This document shows positions 27,271-36,106 of a stretch of DNA of 64,000 bases, piece after piece. Source of the stretch: Runella sp. CRIBMP (GTDB lineage Bacteria > Bacteroidota > Bacteroidia > Cytophagales > Spirosomataceae); assembly GCF_009905605.1 (NCBI RefSeq), contig NZ_JAAAKZ010000002.1:930001-994000 (forward strand), written 5' to 3'. Position 1 is the stretch's first letter, and every line of letters begins with the position of its first letter. Made by a program: the position numbers and the translations under genes. The notes under the pieces are model-generated. The model worked only from the letters and a program-made list of their open reading frames with translations. It was not told the origin of the DNA and made no database searches.

Positions 27271-28003
27271 TCCAATAGTAGAATTTCAAAAAGAAAGAGA
27301 AGCATTAATTGCCTCTAACGGGAAGAACAAAGCATTGACTAATGCTGCATATCAGTTCAATGTAGAATCTAATAAGGCAAAATACTCTTATAATTTTTCT
27401 TGGATGGGTCGCCCTATCATTGCATACCCACAAGATATGATAGCCATGCAGGAATTGATTTGGGAAATAAAGCCTGATTTAATCATTGAAGCAGGCATTG
27501 CGCATGGTGGTTCTATTATTTATTATGCATCATTACTAGAGTTGATTGGAGGGGATGGCCTCGTGTTGGGTATTGATATTGATATAAGACGACACAATAG
27601 AGACTTGATAGAGGCTCACCCAATGATTAAGCGTATTCAAATGATAGAAGGTTCTTCAATAGAAGAATCAACAGCAGAAAAAGTTTATGAAGTAGCAAAA
27701 ACTAAAAAAAATATCATGGTATGCTTAGATTCAAACCATACACATGAACACGTTCTGCAAGAGTTAAAACTATACGCACATTTGACTTCTATTGGTAGCT
27801 ATTGTGTAGTATTTGATACAATAGTTGAAGATTTACCAAGTGATTACATGCCAGGTGGAAGGCCTTGGAATCCAGGCAATAACCCTAAAACTGCAGTTTT
27901 TGAGTTCTTAGAAACAGCCGAAGACTTTCAAATTGATAAGTCTATAGATAATAAATTGTTGATTAGCGTAGCTCCTGATGGGTTTTTAAAGAAAATAAAA
28001 TAG
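27263..28003 (+). CDS. Cephalosporin-hydroxylase/CmcI-family methyltransferase-like protein
   Basis: The 246-residue protein has the CmcI-type Rossmann fold: IIEAGIAHGGSIIYYAS as the SAM-binding loop, then VLGIDIDIR, IEGSS and VCLDSNHTHEHVL motifs, the last two with Asp/His residues for metal and substrate. Some family members are sugar O-methyltransferases (for instance rhamnosyl O-methyltransferases). In this cluster it most likely O-methylates a sugar of the repeat unit. It overlaps the preceding gene by eight bases. Confidence 0.82.
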   Translation: MNNPIVEFQKEREALIASNGKNKALTNAAYQFNVESNKAKYSYNFSWMGRPIIAYPQDMIAMQELIWEIKPDLIIEAGIAHGGSIIYYASLLELIGGDGLVLGIDIDIRRHNRDLIEAHPMIKRIQMIEGSSIEESTAEKVYEVAKTKKNIMVCLDSNHTHEHVLQELKLYAHLTSIGSYCVVFDTIVEDLPSDYMPGGRPWNPGNNPKTAVFEFLETAEDFQIDKSIDNKLLISVAPDGFLKKIK

Positions 28004-28029
28004 CGAAATATTTATAATGATTTTCTTTC

Positions 28030-29526
28030 ATGACTCACAAAATTTTTTTTTTGACAATATTTAGTAAGTTATGGTCTGTTTTAATCAACTTAATTTTCAT
28101 TCCATTATATGTAGATATATTGGGAGTAGAATCTTTTGGACTAATAACTTTTTATTCAACACTTTCAACTTCATTATCAATATTAGATGTTGGTTTTAGT
28201 ACAGCAGTTACACGCGAAATAGCAATTTTTGAATCAAATTCAAAAATCAAAATTGATAGAAATAATCTAATACAATCTGTTGAAATCATTTATTGGGTTT
28301 TTGCTTTTACAGTGGGAATTATTCTCTTAGTGTCATCAGATTTTATTGCAAGAGAGTGGCTAAACACTGTTACAGTAGATATAGATACTATTAGTAATTG
28401 TATAAAGTATATGAGTATAGTGCTTGTTTTTCAGTTTCCAATAAGCCTATATAACGGAATTTTAATTGGAATTTCTAAACAAAATCAAGTTGCTCTACTA
28501 TCTATTTTATACATGACGTTAAAAAATGCAGGAGTATTTCTCATAATATATTTTTTTAATAAAGATATAGAGTTGTACTTTTTATTACAAGCTGCTGTTA
28601 TGTTCTTTACTGTTTTATTATTCAAGAGAGTAATTAAGTCTTTTATAGAACCTAATTTAGAATTTAGATTTTCCCTTTCTCATATTAATAAGATTTGGAA
28701 ATTCATTACTGGGATGACTGGGATCTCACTAGTTACTTTTTTTTTAACACAAATTGATAAACTAATAGTAAGTAAAACAGTATCATTAGAAAATGTAGGT
28801 TATTACAATTTAGCTTTTACTGTATCTGGAATAATTAGTCAAGGTGTAGTAGTTATTCAATCTTTTTTATTTCCTAAGTTCACTGAGTTATATACTAAAC
28901 TCAAATCAAATGAACTTATGACGCTTTATTATAAGTCTTGTACTTGGGTATCTATTATTATTTTCCCTATAAGTTTACAGCTTATATTTTATGCGAAGGA
29001 AATTTTATTGTTTTGGACAGGAAATACAATTCTAACTCATAAGACGTCTTTATTAATGCAGGTTGTGACTATGGGAGCAACTTTTAATGCTCTTATGTGG
29101 GTTCCATATTTTTATTTACTTTCAAGAGGAATTACAAAATTTACATTTTATCAGAATATTATTATTGCTCTTATTTCTGTTCCATTGATTATTTTTTTAT
29201 CTAATAAATATGGCATCTTGGGAGCCGGAGTAGTCTGGCTTTTTGTGAATATATGTTATGTTTTATTTAGTATTCCTTTGATTCATTATCTGTATATTCA
29301 TAGTGGGACAAAAAAATGGTTTTTAGAAAGTATAATAGTACCTTTTTTTTATTCTTTGGTAGTTTTTGTCCCTTTTAAGTATCTTCAAATACATTTTTTT
29401 CAATCCATTGGTTTTATACAATTTCTTATACTGCTAGTAACCTCAGGAGTCGCTTACATAATTATTGTGCCTCAACTAAGATTTTATTTTTTAAATAGAA
29501 AAATATGGAATCAAATCCACTGGTAA
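28030..29526 (+). CDS. Wzx-type polysaccharide flippase
   Basis: The 498-residue protein has about fourteen hydrophobic segments and the Wzx/RfbX start pattern: LTIFSKLWSVLINLIFIPLY then ILGVESFGLITFYST. It belongs to the MOP superfamily, which flips undecaprenyl-linked repeat units to the periplasmic face. Codon usage is strongly A/T-ending, as in the neighbouring genes of this island. Its last bases overlap the start of the next glycosyltransferase by 22 bases, showing operon packing. Confidence 0.88.
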   Translation: MTHKIFFLTIFSKLWSVLINLIFIPLYVDILGVESFGLITFYSTLSTSLSILDVGFSTAVTREIAIFESNSKIKIDRNNLIQSVEIIYWVFAFTVGIILLVSSDFIAREWLNTVTVDIDTISNCIKYMSIVLVFQFPISLYNGILIGISKQNQVALLSILYMTLKNAGVFLIIYFFNKDIELYFLLQAAVMFFTVLLFKRVIKSFIEPNLEFRFSLSHINKIWKFITGMTGISLVTFFLTQIDKLIVSKTVSLENVGYYNLAFTVSGIISQGVVVIQSFLFPKFTELYTKLKSNELMTLYYKSCTWVSIIIFPISLQLIFYAKEILLFWTGNTILTHKTSLLMQVVTMGATFNALMWVPYFYLLSRGITKFTFYQNIIIALISVPLIIFLSNKYGILGAGVVWLFVNICYVLFSIPLIHYLYIHSGTKKWFLESIIVPFFYSLVVFVPFKYLQIHFFQSIGFIQFLILLVTSGVAYIIIVPQLRFYFLNRKIWNQIHW

Positions 29527-30527
29527 GTATAATCATTCCCTCATATAATAATGCACAATGGATAGGAATGGCGATAGAAAGTGCTCTTAGTCAAGATTAT
29601 AGTAATTTTGAAATAATAATCTGTGATAATAATTCAAAAGATAATTCAAAAGAAGTAATTATAAACTATTTAAAAGATCAACGAGTAAGGTTTCACTACA
29701 ATGAAAGTAATATTGGTTCAAAAGCGAATATCAACAAACTTATTTATGAATTATCACAAGGTAAGTACATTGTGTACTTATCAAGTGACGATTATTTAAT
29801 CAATAGTGAGTTTGTATCACAATCTGTGAGCTATTTAGAGGAAGAAAGCGACATCGTATATGTAAAAGGGAAAGAACTTGATTTCTACCATGATAAAAAA
29901 TTATTAAAGAAAAGAAAATATAGTGACTATTACTCAAATAAAATAGTAGATGGTTTTCAAGTATTCAAAGACTATTGTAATGGTAAAGTTGGTTTAGGGT
30001 GGGAAGCATGTTGTCTAAGAAAAAGTATACTTTTAAAAATACCTTCCTCTAATTTTTTTTATGGAGATATCAACATAAATTTACGGTTAACAGCACATGG
30101 TAAAGTAGCATTTCTTGATACACCATCTTATACTTTTAGAATTCATTCTGATAATGAAAGTAGTAGATATAATACAGCAAAACACTTCATTGATGAACGC
30201 TTACTGTTATACAAAAGTATAATAGAATACATGAAGCACAATCTACCTGAAATGACACAAGGTATTGAATTAAGTAGAAAAAGCCTAATCTACTCTGAAA
30301 TTGCTTTTGCCATAGTAAAGTTATTAATAGGAAATAAAGATGAATATATAATTTACAAAAATTATGTACACTACCATGAAAAAGAAATTTATAAAAAAGT
30401 GATTTTTTATAACTTGAAATATAAAATAGTAAAATATATAATTCTCCCTTTGTTAAAGATAAATTTAACTAAAAAAATATTATTATTATTTTGGGGACAT
30501 AGGAACTTAATGAAAAATATAAAATGA
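29505..30527 (+). CDS. GT2 family glycosyltransferase
   Basis: The 340-residue protein has the N-terminal GT2 pattern VSIIIPSYNNAQWI, a CDNNSKDNS nucleotide-binding segment and an LSSDDYL motif as the metal-binding acidic group. The last 60 residues are basic and hydrophobic and may contact the membrane. It should add one sugar to the lipid-linked repeat unit. It overlaps wzx. After it comes a 302-base non-coding stretch carrying an inverted repeat. Confidence 0.87.
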   Translation: MESNPLVSIIIPSYNNAQWIGMAIESALSQDYSNFEIIICDNNSKDNSKEVIINYLKDQRVRFHYNESNIGSKANINKLIYELSQGKYIVYLSSDDYLINSEFVSQSVSYLEEESDIVYVKGKELDFYHDKKLLKKRKYSDYYSNKIVDGFQVFKDYCNGKVGLGWEACCLRKSILLKIPSSNFFYGDININLRLTAHGKVAFLDTPSYTFRIHSDNESSRYNTAKHFIDERLLLYKSIIEYMKHNLPEMTQGIELSRKSLIYSEIAFAIVKLLIGNKDEYIIYKNYVHYHEKEIYKKVIFYNLKYKIVKYIILPLLKINLTKKILLLFWGHRNLMKNIK

Positions 30528-30534
30528 TTTTATC

Positions 30535-30663
30535 GAGTCCATTCCGAAAAGTATTTATCATTAAATTATACAAAAATATTTATTTTATTGAAAATCTAGT
30601 ACATAAAATTAGAGTGAGAAATGGCTGATTTTCAAAAAAATATATACCTTTCGGAGTGGACTT
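30535..30663. repeat. Imperfect 19-bp inverted repeats in a 302-base gene-free gap
   Basis: GAGTCCATTCCGAAAAGTA at 30535-30553 matches the reverse complement of 30645-30663 at 16 of 19 positions, with 91 bases between. One mismatch would be a G-U pair in RNA. The gap 30528-30829 between a glycosyltransferase and the wzy-like gene holds no other feature that I can see. It could be a long RNA hairpin, an invertible promoter segment of the kind known in Bacteroides capsule loci, or the remnant of a small mobile element. Which of these applies is open. Confidence 0.5.
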
Positions 30664-30829
30664 TTTGTTATCTATTTTAGGTTATTTAACTCCCAAATGA
30701 CTTATTGACCAAAATCAAAGTCTCTACTTTAAAGCGGTTGCGGCTTAGTGGAGAATGACACAGTAGTTGAAATCAAGAGTAAATTTTGTATTGAAACAAA
30801 TATTAAAAGAAATAATTCTGTACTAGAAA

Positions 30830-32167
30830 ATGAATTCACGAGTTGAACTATTTCTTGGAGCTATTGATGCAAACATTGTCAATCTTTTTATTTCATTTTT
30901 AGTGTTTTTACAATTTTTATACAGCTGGTACTATAAATGCTATAAACAAGGATTCAAAATTGATTATTGGCATTTTTATATATTCTACAATTACATATTT
31001 GTAATATTTTTCATGTATCCATTTGCGGCTTCTTACCTAAATGGTATTGCCATGGGTGGACGAATGGATATGATAAAAGAGAAAGTAGATGATGCTTTTC
31101 TTATCACCCTTACAGGTTATATATCCATTATTCTTGCTAACTATCTATTTAGTCTAAATGTATTTTCCACTTTTAACCGCACAATCATTAAGATAAACAA
31201 CTGGGGCGGACAACTTTTATTTGAAACTATATCAAATAAAGTATATATAAATTTTTGCATTTCGTTTCTTCTATTTTTTACTGTATTAGGACTGGTATAT
31301 TCGTTCTCTCGATTTGGATTTAGCTTCAAAATAAGAAATGACTACTTGGCTATTCCTGAAATTCGTCCCATTTTTAATTTCTGGACATCATTTTATAATG
31401 TTCTTATTCCTATTTTGATCATTATATATATTCAAAAAAAGGCAAAAATGACATTATTTGTAGTCATTTTACTTTCTATTTTTGCGACATTTACTGGCAA
31501 TAGGTCAACTGTTTTTTTTACAGCACTAAATGGAAGCATTTTTTATCTTATTTATTTAAGGCATAAATTAAAGTTAAGAAAGCTATCTTTATGGGCTTTT
31601 GGGTTGGTAAATTCAGTATTTTTTCTTGGTCTTTTGAGAGACGGAGGGCGGGAATATGAAATTGAGAATTTAGGGTTCTTTACTTATTCCTTTTTATATG
31701 GAAATAATTTTTCAGATTTGAGAGACTTTGCTTATATACTATCATTCTGGGATGAGAATTTACTTTATGGGAAGTCTTATATAGCAGGTTTCATTTCGTT
31801 TATACCAAGGTATATCTCAGACTTTAGAAACACGTATGCAATTAGTGCATACACTAATAATTTTCTCGGATATGAAGATGGAACACATGGAGGTATCAGA
31901 GGAGGCCCTTTTTTTGAATCATATCTAAACTTTGGAATAATAGGTGTTATTGTTATTGGATTTTTGTGGGGAAGTGCACTATCAATTGTTAATAAACAAA
32001 TAAACACTGAATTAGTGAAGAATACTCCAAATTTTATGAAAAGTTATAGCTATTCCTTCCTTTTTACATCAGCTAATGCAATTATGTTGACAGCAAATTT
32101 TTGGCAGTACTATGTATTCATAGGGTTCATAATTTTAGGGTCATTTTTAAAGAAAATAAAGGAATGA
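30830..32167 (+). CDS. Wzy-like O-antigen/exopolysaccharide polymerase
   Basis: The 445-residue protein has about eleven hydrophobic segments, a moderately long hydrophilic loop in its second half (about residues 270-350, including FIPRYISDF and a GGIRGGPFFESY segment), and no other recognisable domain. This shape, with low sequence conservation, is typical of Wzy polymerases, which join repeat units at the periplasmic face. Its place between wzx and glycosyltransferase genes supports the call. The stop overlaps the next ATG. Confidence 0.75.
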   Translation: MNSRVELFLGAIDANIVNLFISFLVFLQFLYSWYYKCYKQGFKIDYWHFYIFYNYIFVIFFMYPFAASYLNGIAMGGRMDMIKEKVDDAFLITLTGYISIILANYLFSLNVFSTFNRTIIKINNWGGQLLFETISNKVYINFCISFLLFFTVLGLVYSFSRFGFSFKIRNDYLAIPEIRPIFNFWTSFYNVLIPILIIIYIQKKAKMTLFVVILLSIFATFTGNRSTVFFTALNGSIFYLIYLRHKLKLRKLSLWAFGLVNSVFFLGLLRDGGREYEIENLGFFTYSFLYGNNFSDLRDFAYILSFWDENLLYGKSYIAGFISFIPRYISDFRNTYAISAYTNNFLGYEDGTHGGIRGGPFFESYLNFGIIGVIVIGFLWGSALSIVNKQINTELVKNTPNFMKSYSYSFLFTSANAIMLTANFWQYYVFIGFIILGSFLKKIKE

Positions 32168-33216
32168 ACATATACATAAATGGCAGATTTTTAACTCAGG
32201 AAATAACTGGCGTTCAAAGGTATGCCCTGGAAGTTACGAAAGCAATCGACATATTAATTAGTCCTAATGATGTTGTTGTAATTTTAACCCCAAAAAGTCA
32301 AACGATAGAATTAAATTTAAAAAGAATAAGTATCAAACAAGTTGGTTTTTTGACAGGGCATCTTTGGGAGCAAATAGAGTTGCCGCTATATTGTAGAAAT
32401 GGTCTATTATTTAATCCTTGTGCGACAGGCCCGCTTTTTAAAACAAATCAAGTATCAACTTTTCACGATGTAAATTTTATCAATTTCCCAGAAGGCTTTA
32501 CATGGCAGTTTAGACTTTGGTATAAAATCATCTTCTTTATTTGTGGCAAACTTTCAAAATCAATAATAGCAATTTCAAACTACACTAAAAATGAAATTAT
32601 AGAAAAGTTTGGAATACAACCATCAAAAATAACAGTAATTTATGAAGGGTATCAACATTTTGATGAAATAGAAGAGAATAAAGAAATCTTAAATAAAATA
32701 GATAACTCAAAGCCATTCATTCTTGGGGTTAGCAGTCTAAATAAAAATAAAAATTTTGATATCATTCTTTCATGTTTGAAACATATTAACAACGTACATT
32801 TCGTTATTGTCGGAAAACCTAACCCTAAAATATTTGGCAATGCCGTTTCGTTCAAAAATAAAAATGTTACCTTTTTAGGAAGAGTTTCTGATTCAGAATT
32901 GAAAAGCTTATATAAAAATGCGTTTTGTTTTATCTATCCTTCGTTTTTTGAAGGTTTTGGCTTACCTCCTTTAGAAGCAATGAGTTGTGGATGTGCTTGT
33001 ATAATTTCTAACACATCATGCTTACCTGAAATTTATCAAGATTCTGTACTATATTGTGACCCTCAAAGCCCTGAAAGTCTTTCTGAACAAATTTTACTTT
33101 TACTAAATGACCCCTTTACTACATTAAAGTTACATAGTAAATCTAAACATATTCTTGAAAAGTATTCTTGGATAGAATGTTCTAAGAAAATCCTTCATTT
33201 ATTAAAAAATACATAG
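32164..33216 (+). CDS. GT4 family glycosyltransferase
   Basis: About 350 residues with the GT-B layout. The N-terminal part starts with NIYINGRFL and contains TGVQRYA, an acceptor-side motif. The C-terminal part has VSSLNKNKNF, then FIYPSFFEGFGLPPLEAMSC, which is the E-x7-E donor-binding motif of GT4 enzymes. It resembles WbnH- or RfaB-like mannosyl/rhamnosyl transferases but specificity cannot be fixed. ATG at 32164 is chosen because it overlaps the wzy-like stop (ATGA). Confidence 0.88.
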   Translation: MNIYINGRFLTQEITGVQRYALEVTKAIDILISPNDVVVILTPKSQTIELNLKRISIKQVGFLTGHLWEQIELPLYCRNGLLFNPCATGPLFKTNQVSTFHDVNFINFPEGFTWQFRLWYKIIFFICGKLSKSIIAISNYTKNEIIEKFGIQPSKITVIYEGYQHFDEIEENKEILNKIDNSKPFILGVSSLNKNKNFDIILSCLKHINNVHFVIVGKPNPKIFGNAVSFKNKNVTFLGRVSDSELKSLYKNAFCFIYPSFFEGFGLPPLEAMSCGCACIISNTSCLPEIYQDSVLYCDPQSPESLSEQILLLLNDPFTTLKLHSKSKHILEKYSWIECSKKILHLLKNT

Positions 33217-33217
33217 A

Positions 33218-34297
33218 ATGAAAGTAGCTCACATTGTTGAAGCATTTGGTAGTGGAATAATAACTTTTATTAAAAATCTGACTGACGGGATTAAATGTGA
33301 ACATACCATTTTTTATGCCCAAAGAGAAATAGATATCAACGAATTAAAAAAGGATTTTAAATACAATGTTAGATTTGTCAGTTGGAAAAGTGCAAAAAGA
33401 GAGATAAATATATTTAATGATGTAATTGCAAGCATAGAATTATATCGTTTTTTAAAATCCGACAACTATGATGTTATTCACCTTCATTCATCAAAAGCAG
33501 GTGCCATAGGAAGAGTTGTGGGTCTATTTTTCCCAGACAAAATAATACTTTATACACCTAATGGTGCATCCTTTGCAAGAAAAGACATCACACGACTAAA
33601 AATAACTTTATATAAAACTATTGAATATTGTTCAAGCCTATTATGTGGGCAAGTCATATGTGTATCAAAATCAGAAACACAATTATTTCACAGCATAGGG
33701 GTAAAAGCTATTACTATAAATAATGGTATACGCATCAAAAGTTATGAGAAGAAAATAAGGTTAGGAAAGCGATTTTCAATTGTTACTATCGGGAGAATTT
33801 CAACTCAAAAAAACCCACACTTATTCAATGATATAGCCAAGAACCTTTTACACTATCCAATAGACTTTATATGGGTTGGGGATGGAGAACTTAGATCCAC
33901 TTTATCTTCCCCTAATATCAAAATAACGGGGTGGATATCATCGGCAGAAGTTGAAAAATATTTATCAAATAGTGATTTATATATTTCAACATCAATTTGG
34001 GAGGGTTTGCCATTTGCTGTTTTAGAAGCTATGAATTATAGGCTACCTTTACTACTAAATGAATGCGTTGGTAATATTGACTTAGTCAGTAACAGTATTA
34101 ATGGATACTGTTTTAAAACAAAAAACGAAGCTTTGAGCCACATAATCAACTATCTTAATGATACATCGGTCTTGGCTTTTCATGGAGATAATTCGTATAA
34201 TAAGCTATTAAGAGAATTTGACACTTTAAGTATGTGTCGTAATTACAGTGACATTTATAGAGTATTGGCTAAAAATTTAACAATGCCAACCAACTAA
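33218..34297 (+). CDS. GT4 family glycosyltransferase
   Basis: The 359-residue GT-B protein has an HLHSSKAGAIGRVVG segment in its N-terminal half, typical of WcaL/CapM-type GT4 enzymes that act on undecaprenyl-linked acceptors. Its C-terminal half has IGRISTQKNPHLF and an SIWEGLPFAVLEAM donor-site motif. It starts one base after the upstream stop. It is the last gene of the A+T-rich island; a strong hairpin follows ten bases after its stop. Confidence 0.88.
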   Translation: MKVAHIVEAFGSGIITFIKNLTDGIKCEHTIFYAQREIDINELKKDFKYNVRFVSWKSAKREINIFNDVIASIELYRFLKSDNYDVIHLHSSKAGAIGRVVGLFFPDKIILYTPNGASFARKDITRLKITLYKTIEYCSSLLCGQVICVSKSETQLFHSIGVKAITINNGIRIKSYEKKIRLGKRFSIVTIGRISTQKNPHLFNDIAKNLLHYPIDFIWVGDGELRSTLSSPNIKITGWISSAEVEKYLSNSDLYISTSIWEGLPFAVLEAMNYRLPLLLNECVGNIDLVSNSINGYCFKTKNEALSHIINYLNDTSVLAFHGDNSYNKLLREFDTLSMCRNYSDIYRVLAKNLTMPTN

Positions 34298-34306
34298 ACA
34301 AAAAAC

Positions 34307-34346
34307 AACACGGTCTAACCAAATATTCTATTGGTTAGACCGTGTT
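34307..34346 (+). terminator. Strong hairpin closing the polysaccharide operon
   Basis: AACACGGTCTAACCAA (34307-34322) and its exact reverse complement (34331-34346) flank an 8-base loop. It sits ten bases after the last glycosyltransferase stop. The T-run is only TTT, so termination is likely but not textbook. Confidence 0.65.
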
Positions 34347-34367
34347 TACCAAGTGACCCTAAAAAAT

Positions 34368-34397
34368 CATTAAGGGGATGTAACTATCCCCTTAATG
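34368..34397 (-). terminator. Intrinsic terminator of the fibre-like gene
   Basis: CATTAAGGGGAT (34368-34379) and ATCCCCTTAATG (34386-34397) pair perfectly around 6 bases. In the minus direction the stem is followed by TTTTTT (34366-34361). It ends the transcript of 34421-35932. Confidence 0.75.
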
Positions 34398-34420
34398 TGA
34401 ATATACAGATATTACTAAAA

Positions 34421-35932
34421 TTATTTTTGTGCGTTTTGCTTTTTCAATGCCTGAATCTCCTTGTTTAACTCTATGACATACAAGGTTAATTCTTCTATTT
34501 TTTCCATTAATTTAGCAGAGGTTTGCATAACATCTAAGCCATTTTTTGACATTTCCTCGGCAGATGGGATGTTAGGTAGATGCTTATTTTCACTTACATA
34601 TTTCTCAACTTCGTTTAATGGCATTAACTTATAGTTGGGCGCAAATACATAGTCAGCCCAATCAGAAGAATTGCGGAGGGCAACTTTCAACTTTTCTGTC
34701 ATAATACCATCTTGCACATATAAACGATATGGGCCACCTGAAAAGCTACTTGGAAGAGCCAAACCTCCAGCCCCAGCCCCACCAGGTGCAGTATCAAAAT
34801 CTCCAATCGCTAAGTATCCGACAGTACTTGGAGTTGGAGACCCTGGAACGGAACGAAGGTTTATTCTTAACCATGGAGTTGTTGCAGAAGGTAATGTAGC
34901 ATAAAACTGCCCCTTGATTAGCGGGTTGGCCGTGTTTGAGTTTGAGATGTACAACATATTACTACCCGTTTCGTTCTCACCTGCGCCGCCACCTATGGCA
35001 ACACTACCACTTCCTGTATTTGTGCGCAAAGCTTGTGCTCCAATAGCTACGTTATTACTACCGGTATTGGAACCCAATGCGTTAGCCCCGATAGCCATAT
35101 TATTAGACCCACTTGTATTAGCTCTCAATGCACTTGAACCAATACCCACATTGAAAGTTCCTGAATTGCTATTCTCCATTGCAAAAGTTCCAACAGCCAA
35201 ATTATGTGAGCCAAGAGTGTTGTTATAAAGAGAGAAAAAGCCTATGCCTACGTTACTTGAACCAGCAGTATTTTTAAATGTAGAAAAATGTCCAATTGCA
35301 ACGTTATCATTTCCACCTGTCGAAGCACCATTGCCATGAAGAACGTTTACCCCTATACCAATATTATTACTTCCTGTTGCTCCTGTTAATGCTCCAGTGC
35401 CTACAGCAACGTTGCTCTGTCCAGTTGTGTTATTCAAAAGGGCTTGCCAACCAAATGCTGTGTTATACTGCCCAGTAGTATTTAACCCCGACTGATAGCC
35501 CAAGAAAGTTCGCAAACTACCTGTATGCTCAACAAGTCCAGAGTTGTTGTTATTAACTTTAAACCTTAAAGCCTCATTGTTAGTACTACCCAAAAAATCA
35601 GTACCATCAATCACATTCCCTTGCTTATCCCACGCCCCCACTGAACTAACAGCAGACGTACGAGCATTAGAAGGTTGCCATGCTGTACCGTCAAAGGTAT
35701 ATGTACCTACTACTTGGTCGGTTTGAAAGATAACCAAACCTGCCGCTGGATTTTTGATGGCGTCGCGCTGAGCCTGATTCATTCGGGGTAGTAGCAACCC
35801 TTTCGTGTTAGAATTAAGGTCCAAAATCGCCGAAGGGTCAGGCTTTGTCGTCCCAATCCCGACATTATCCGCTTTCTGTGCTAATGCAGCCCCGCAACTA
35901 AAGGCCAACGCTAGAGTAAGAATTTTTTTCAT
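34421..35932 (-). CDS. Exported fibre-like protein with YadA-head-type repeats and chaperone-like C-terminus
   Basis: The 503-residue protein has a signal peptide (MKKILTLALAFSCGAALA). An N-terminal segment GIGTTKPDPSAILDLNS is common to Bacteroidota fibre proteins. A central part (about residues 125-325) is built from 14-17-residue repeats of the type G(S/N)NNVAIG..AL..NT, as in trimeric adhesin heads. The C-terminus has WADYVFAPNYKLMPLNEVE and NKHLPNIPSAEEM followed by a coiled coil (KLMEKIEELTLYVIELNKE), a tail shared by many Bacteroidota proteins and resembling intramolecular chaperone ends of phage tail spikes. It probably trimerises at the cell surface. There is no T9SS sorting domain. 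The repeats are coding, not a DNA array. Confidence 0.75.
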   Translation of the reverse strand: MKKILTLALAFSCGAALAQKADNVGIGTTKPDPSAILDLNSNTKGLLLPRMNQAQRDAIKNPAAGLVIFQTDQVVGTYTFDGTAWQPSNARTSAVSSVGAWDKQGNVIDGTDFLGSTNNEALRFKVNNNNSGLVEHTGSLRTFLGYQSGLNTTGQYNTAFGWQALLNNTTGQSNVAVGTGALTGATGSNNIGIGVNVLHGNGASTGGNDNVAIGHFSTFKNTAGSSNVGIGFFSLYNNTLGSHNLAVGTFAMENSNSGTFNVGIGSSALRANTSGSNNMAIGANALGSNTGSNNVAIGAQALRTNTGSGSVAIGGGAGENETGSNMLYISNSNTANPLIKGQFYATLPSATTPWLRINLRSVPGSPTPSTVGYLAIGDFDTAPGGAGAGGLALPSSFSGGPYRLYVQDGIMTEKLKVALRNSSDWADYVFAPNYKLMPLNEVEKYVSENKHLPNIPSAEEMSKNGLDVMQTSAKLMEKIEELTLYVIELNKEIQALKKQNAQK

Positions 35933-36106
35933 GTGTCTGATATGTTTTTTGTTTCAGTTTCTATTTCACTTTCCGAAAATAAGGGATAAATACAGAATGA
36001 AAAAATGCTTTGCCTTAAAATTATCTAACGGTAGCATTTTGTGCCTTTAAGTACGTTTAAATATTGCTTATTCTTTCTAATTTCGCAAATACAATTTTTA
36101 TTCACA

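Noticed and set aside
34900-35550. Short periodic DNA repeats that could suggest a CRISPR array
   Set aside because: The period follows 14-17-residue protein repeats within an intact coding frame, with no conserved direct repeat plus unique spacers.
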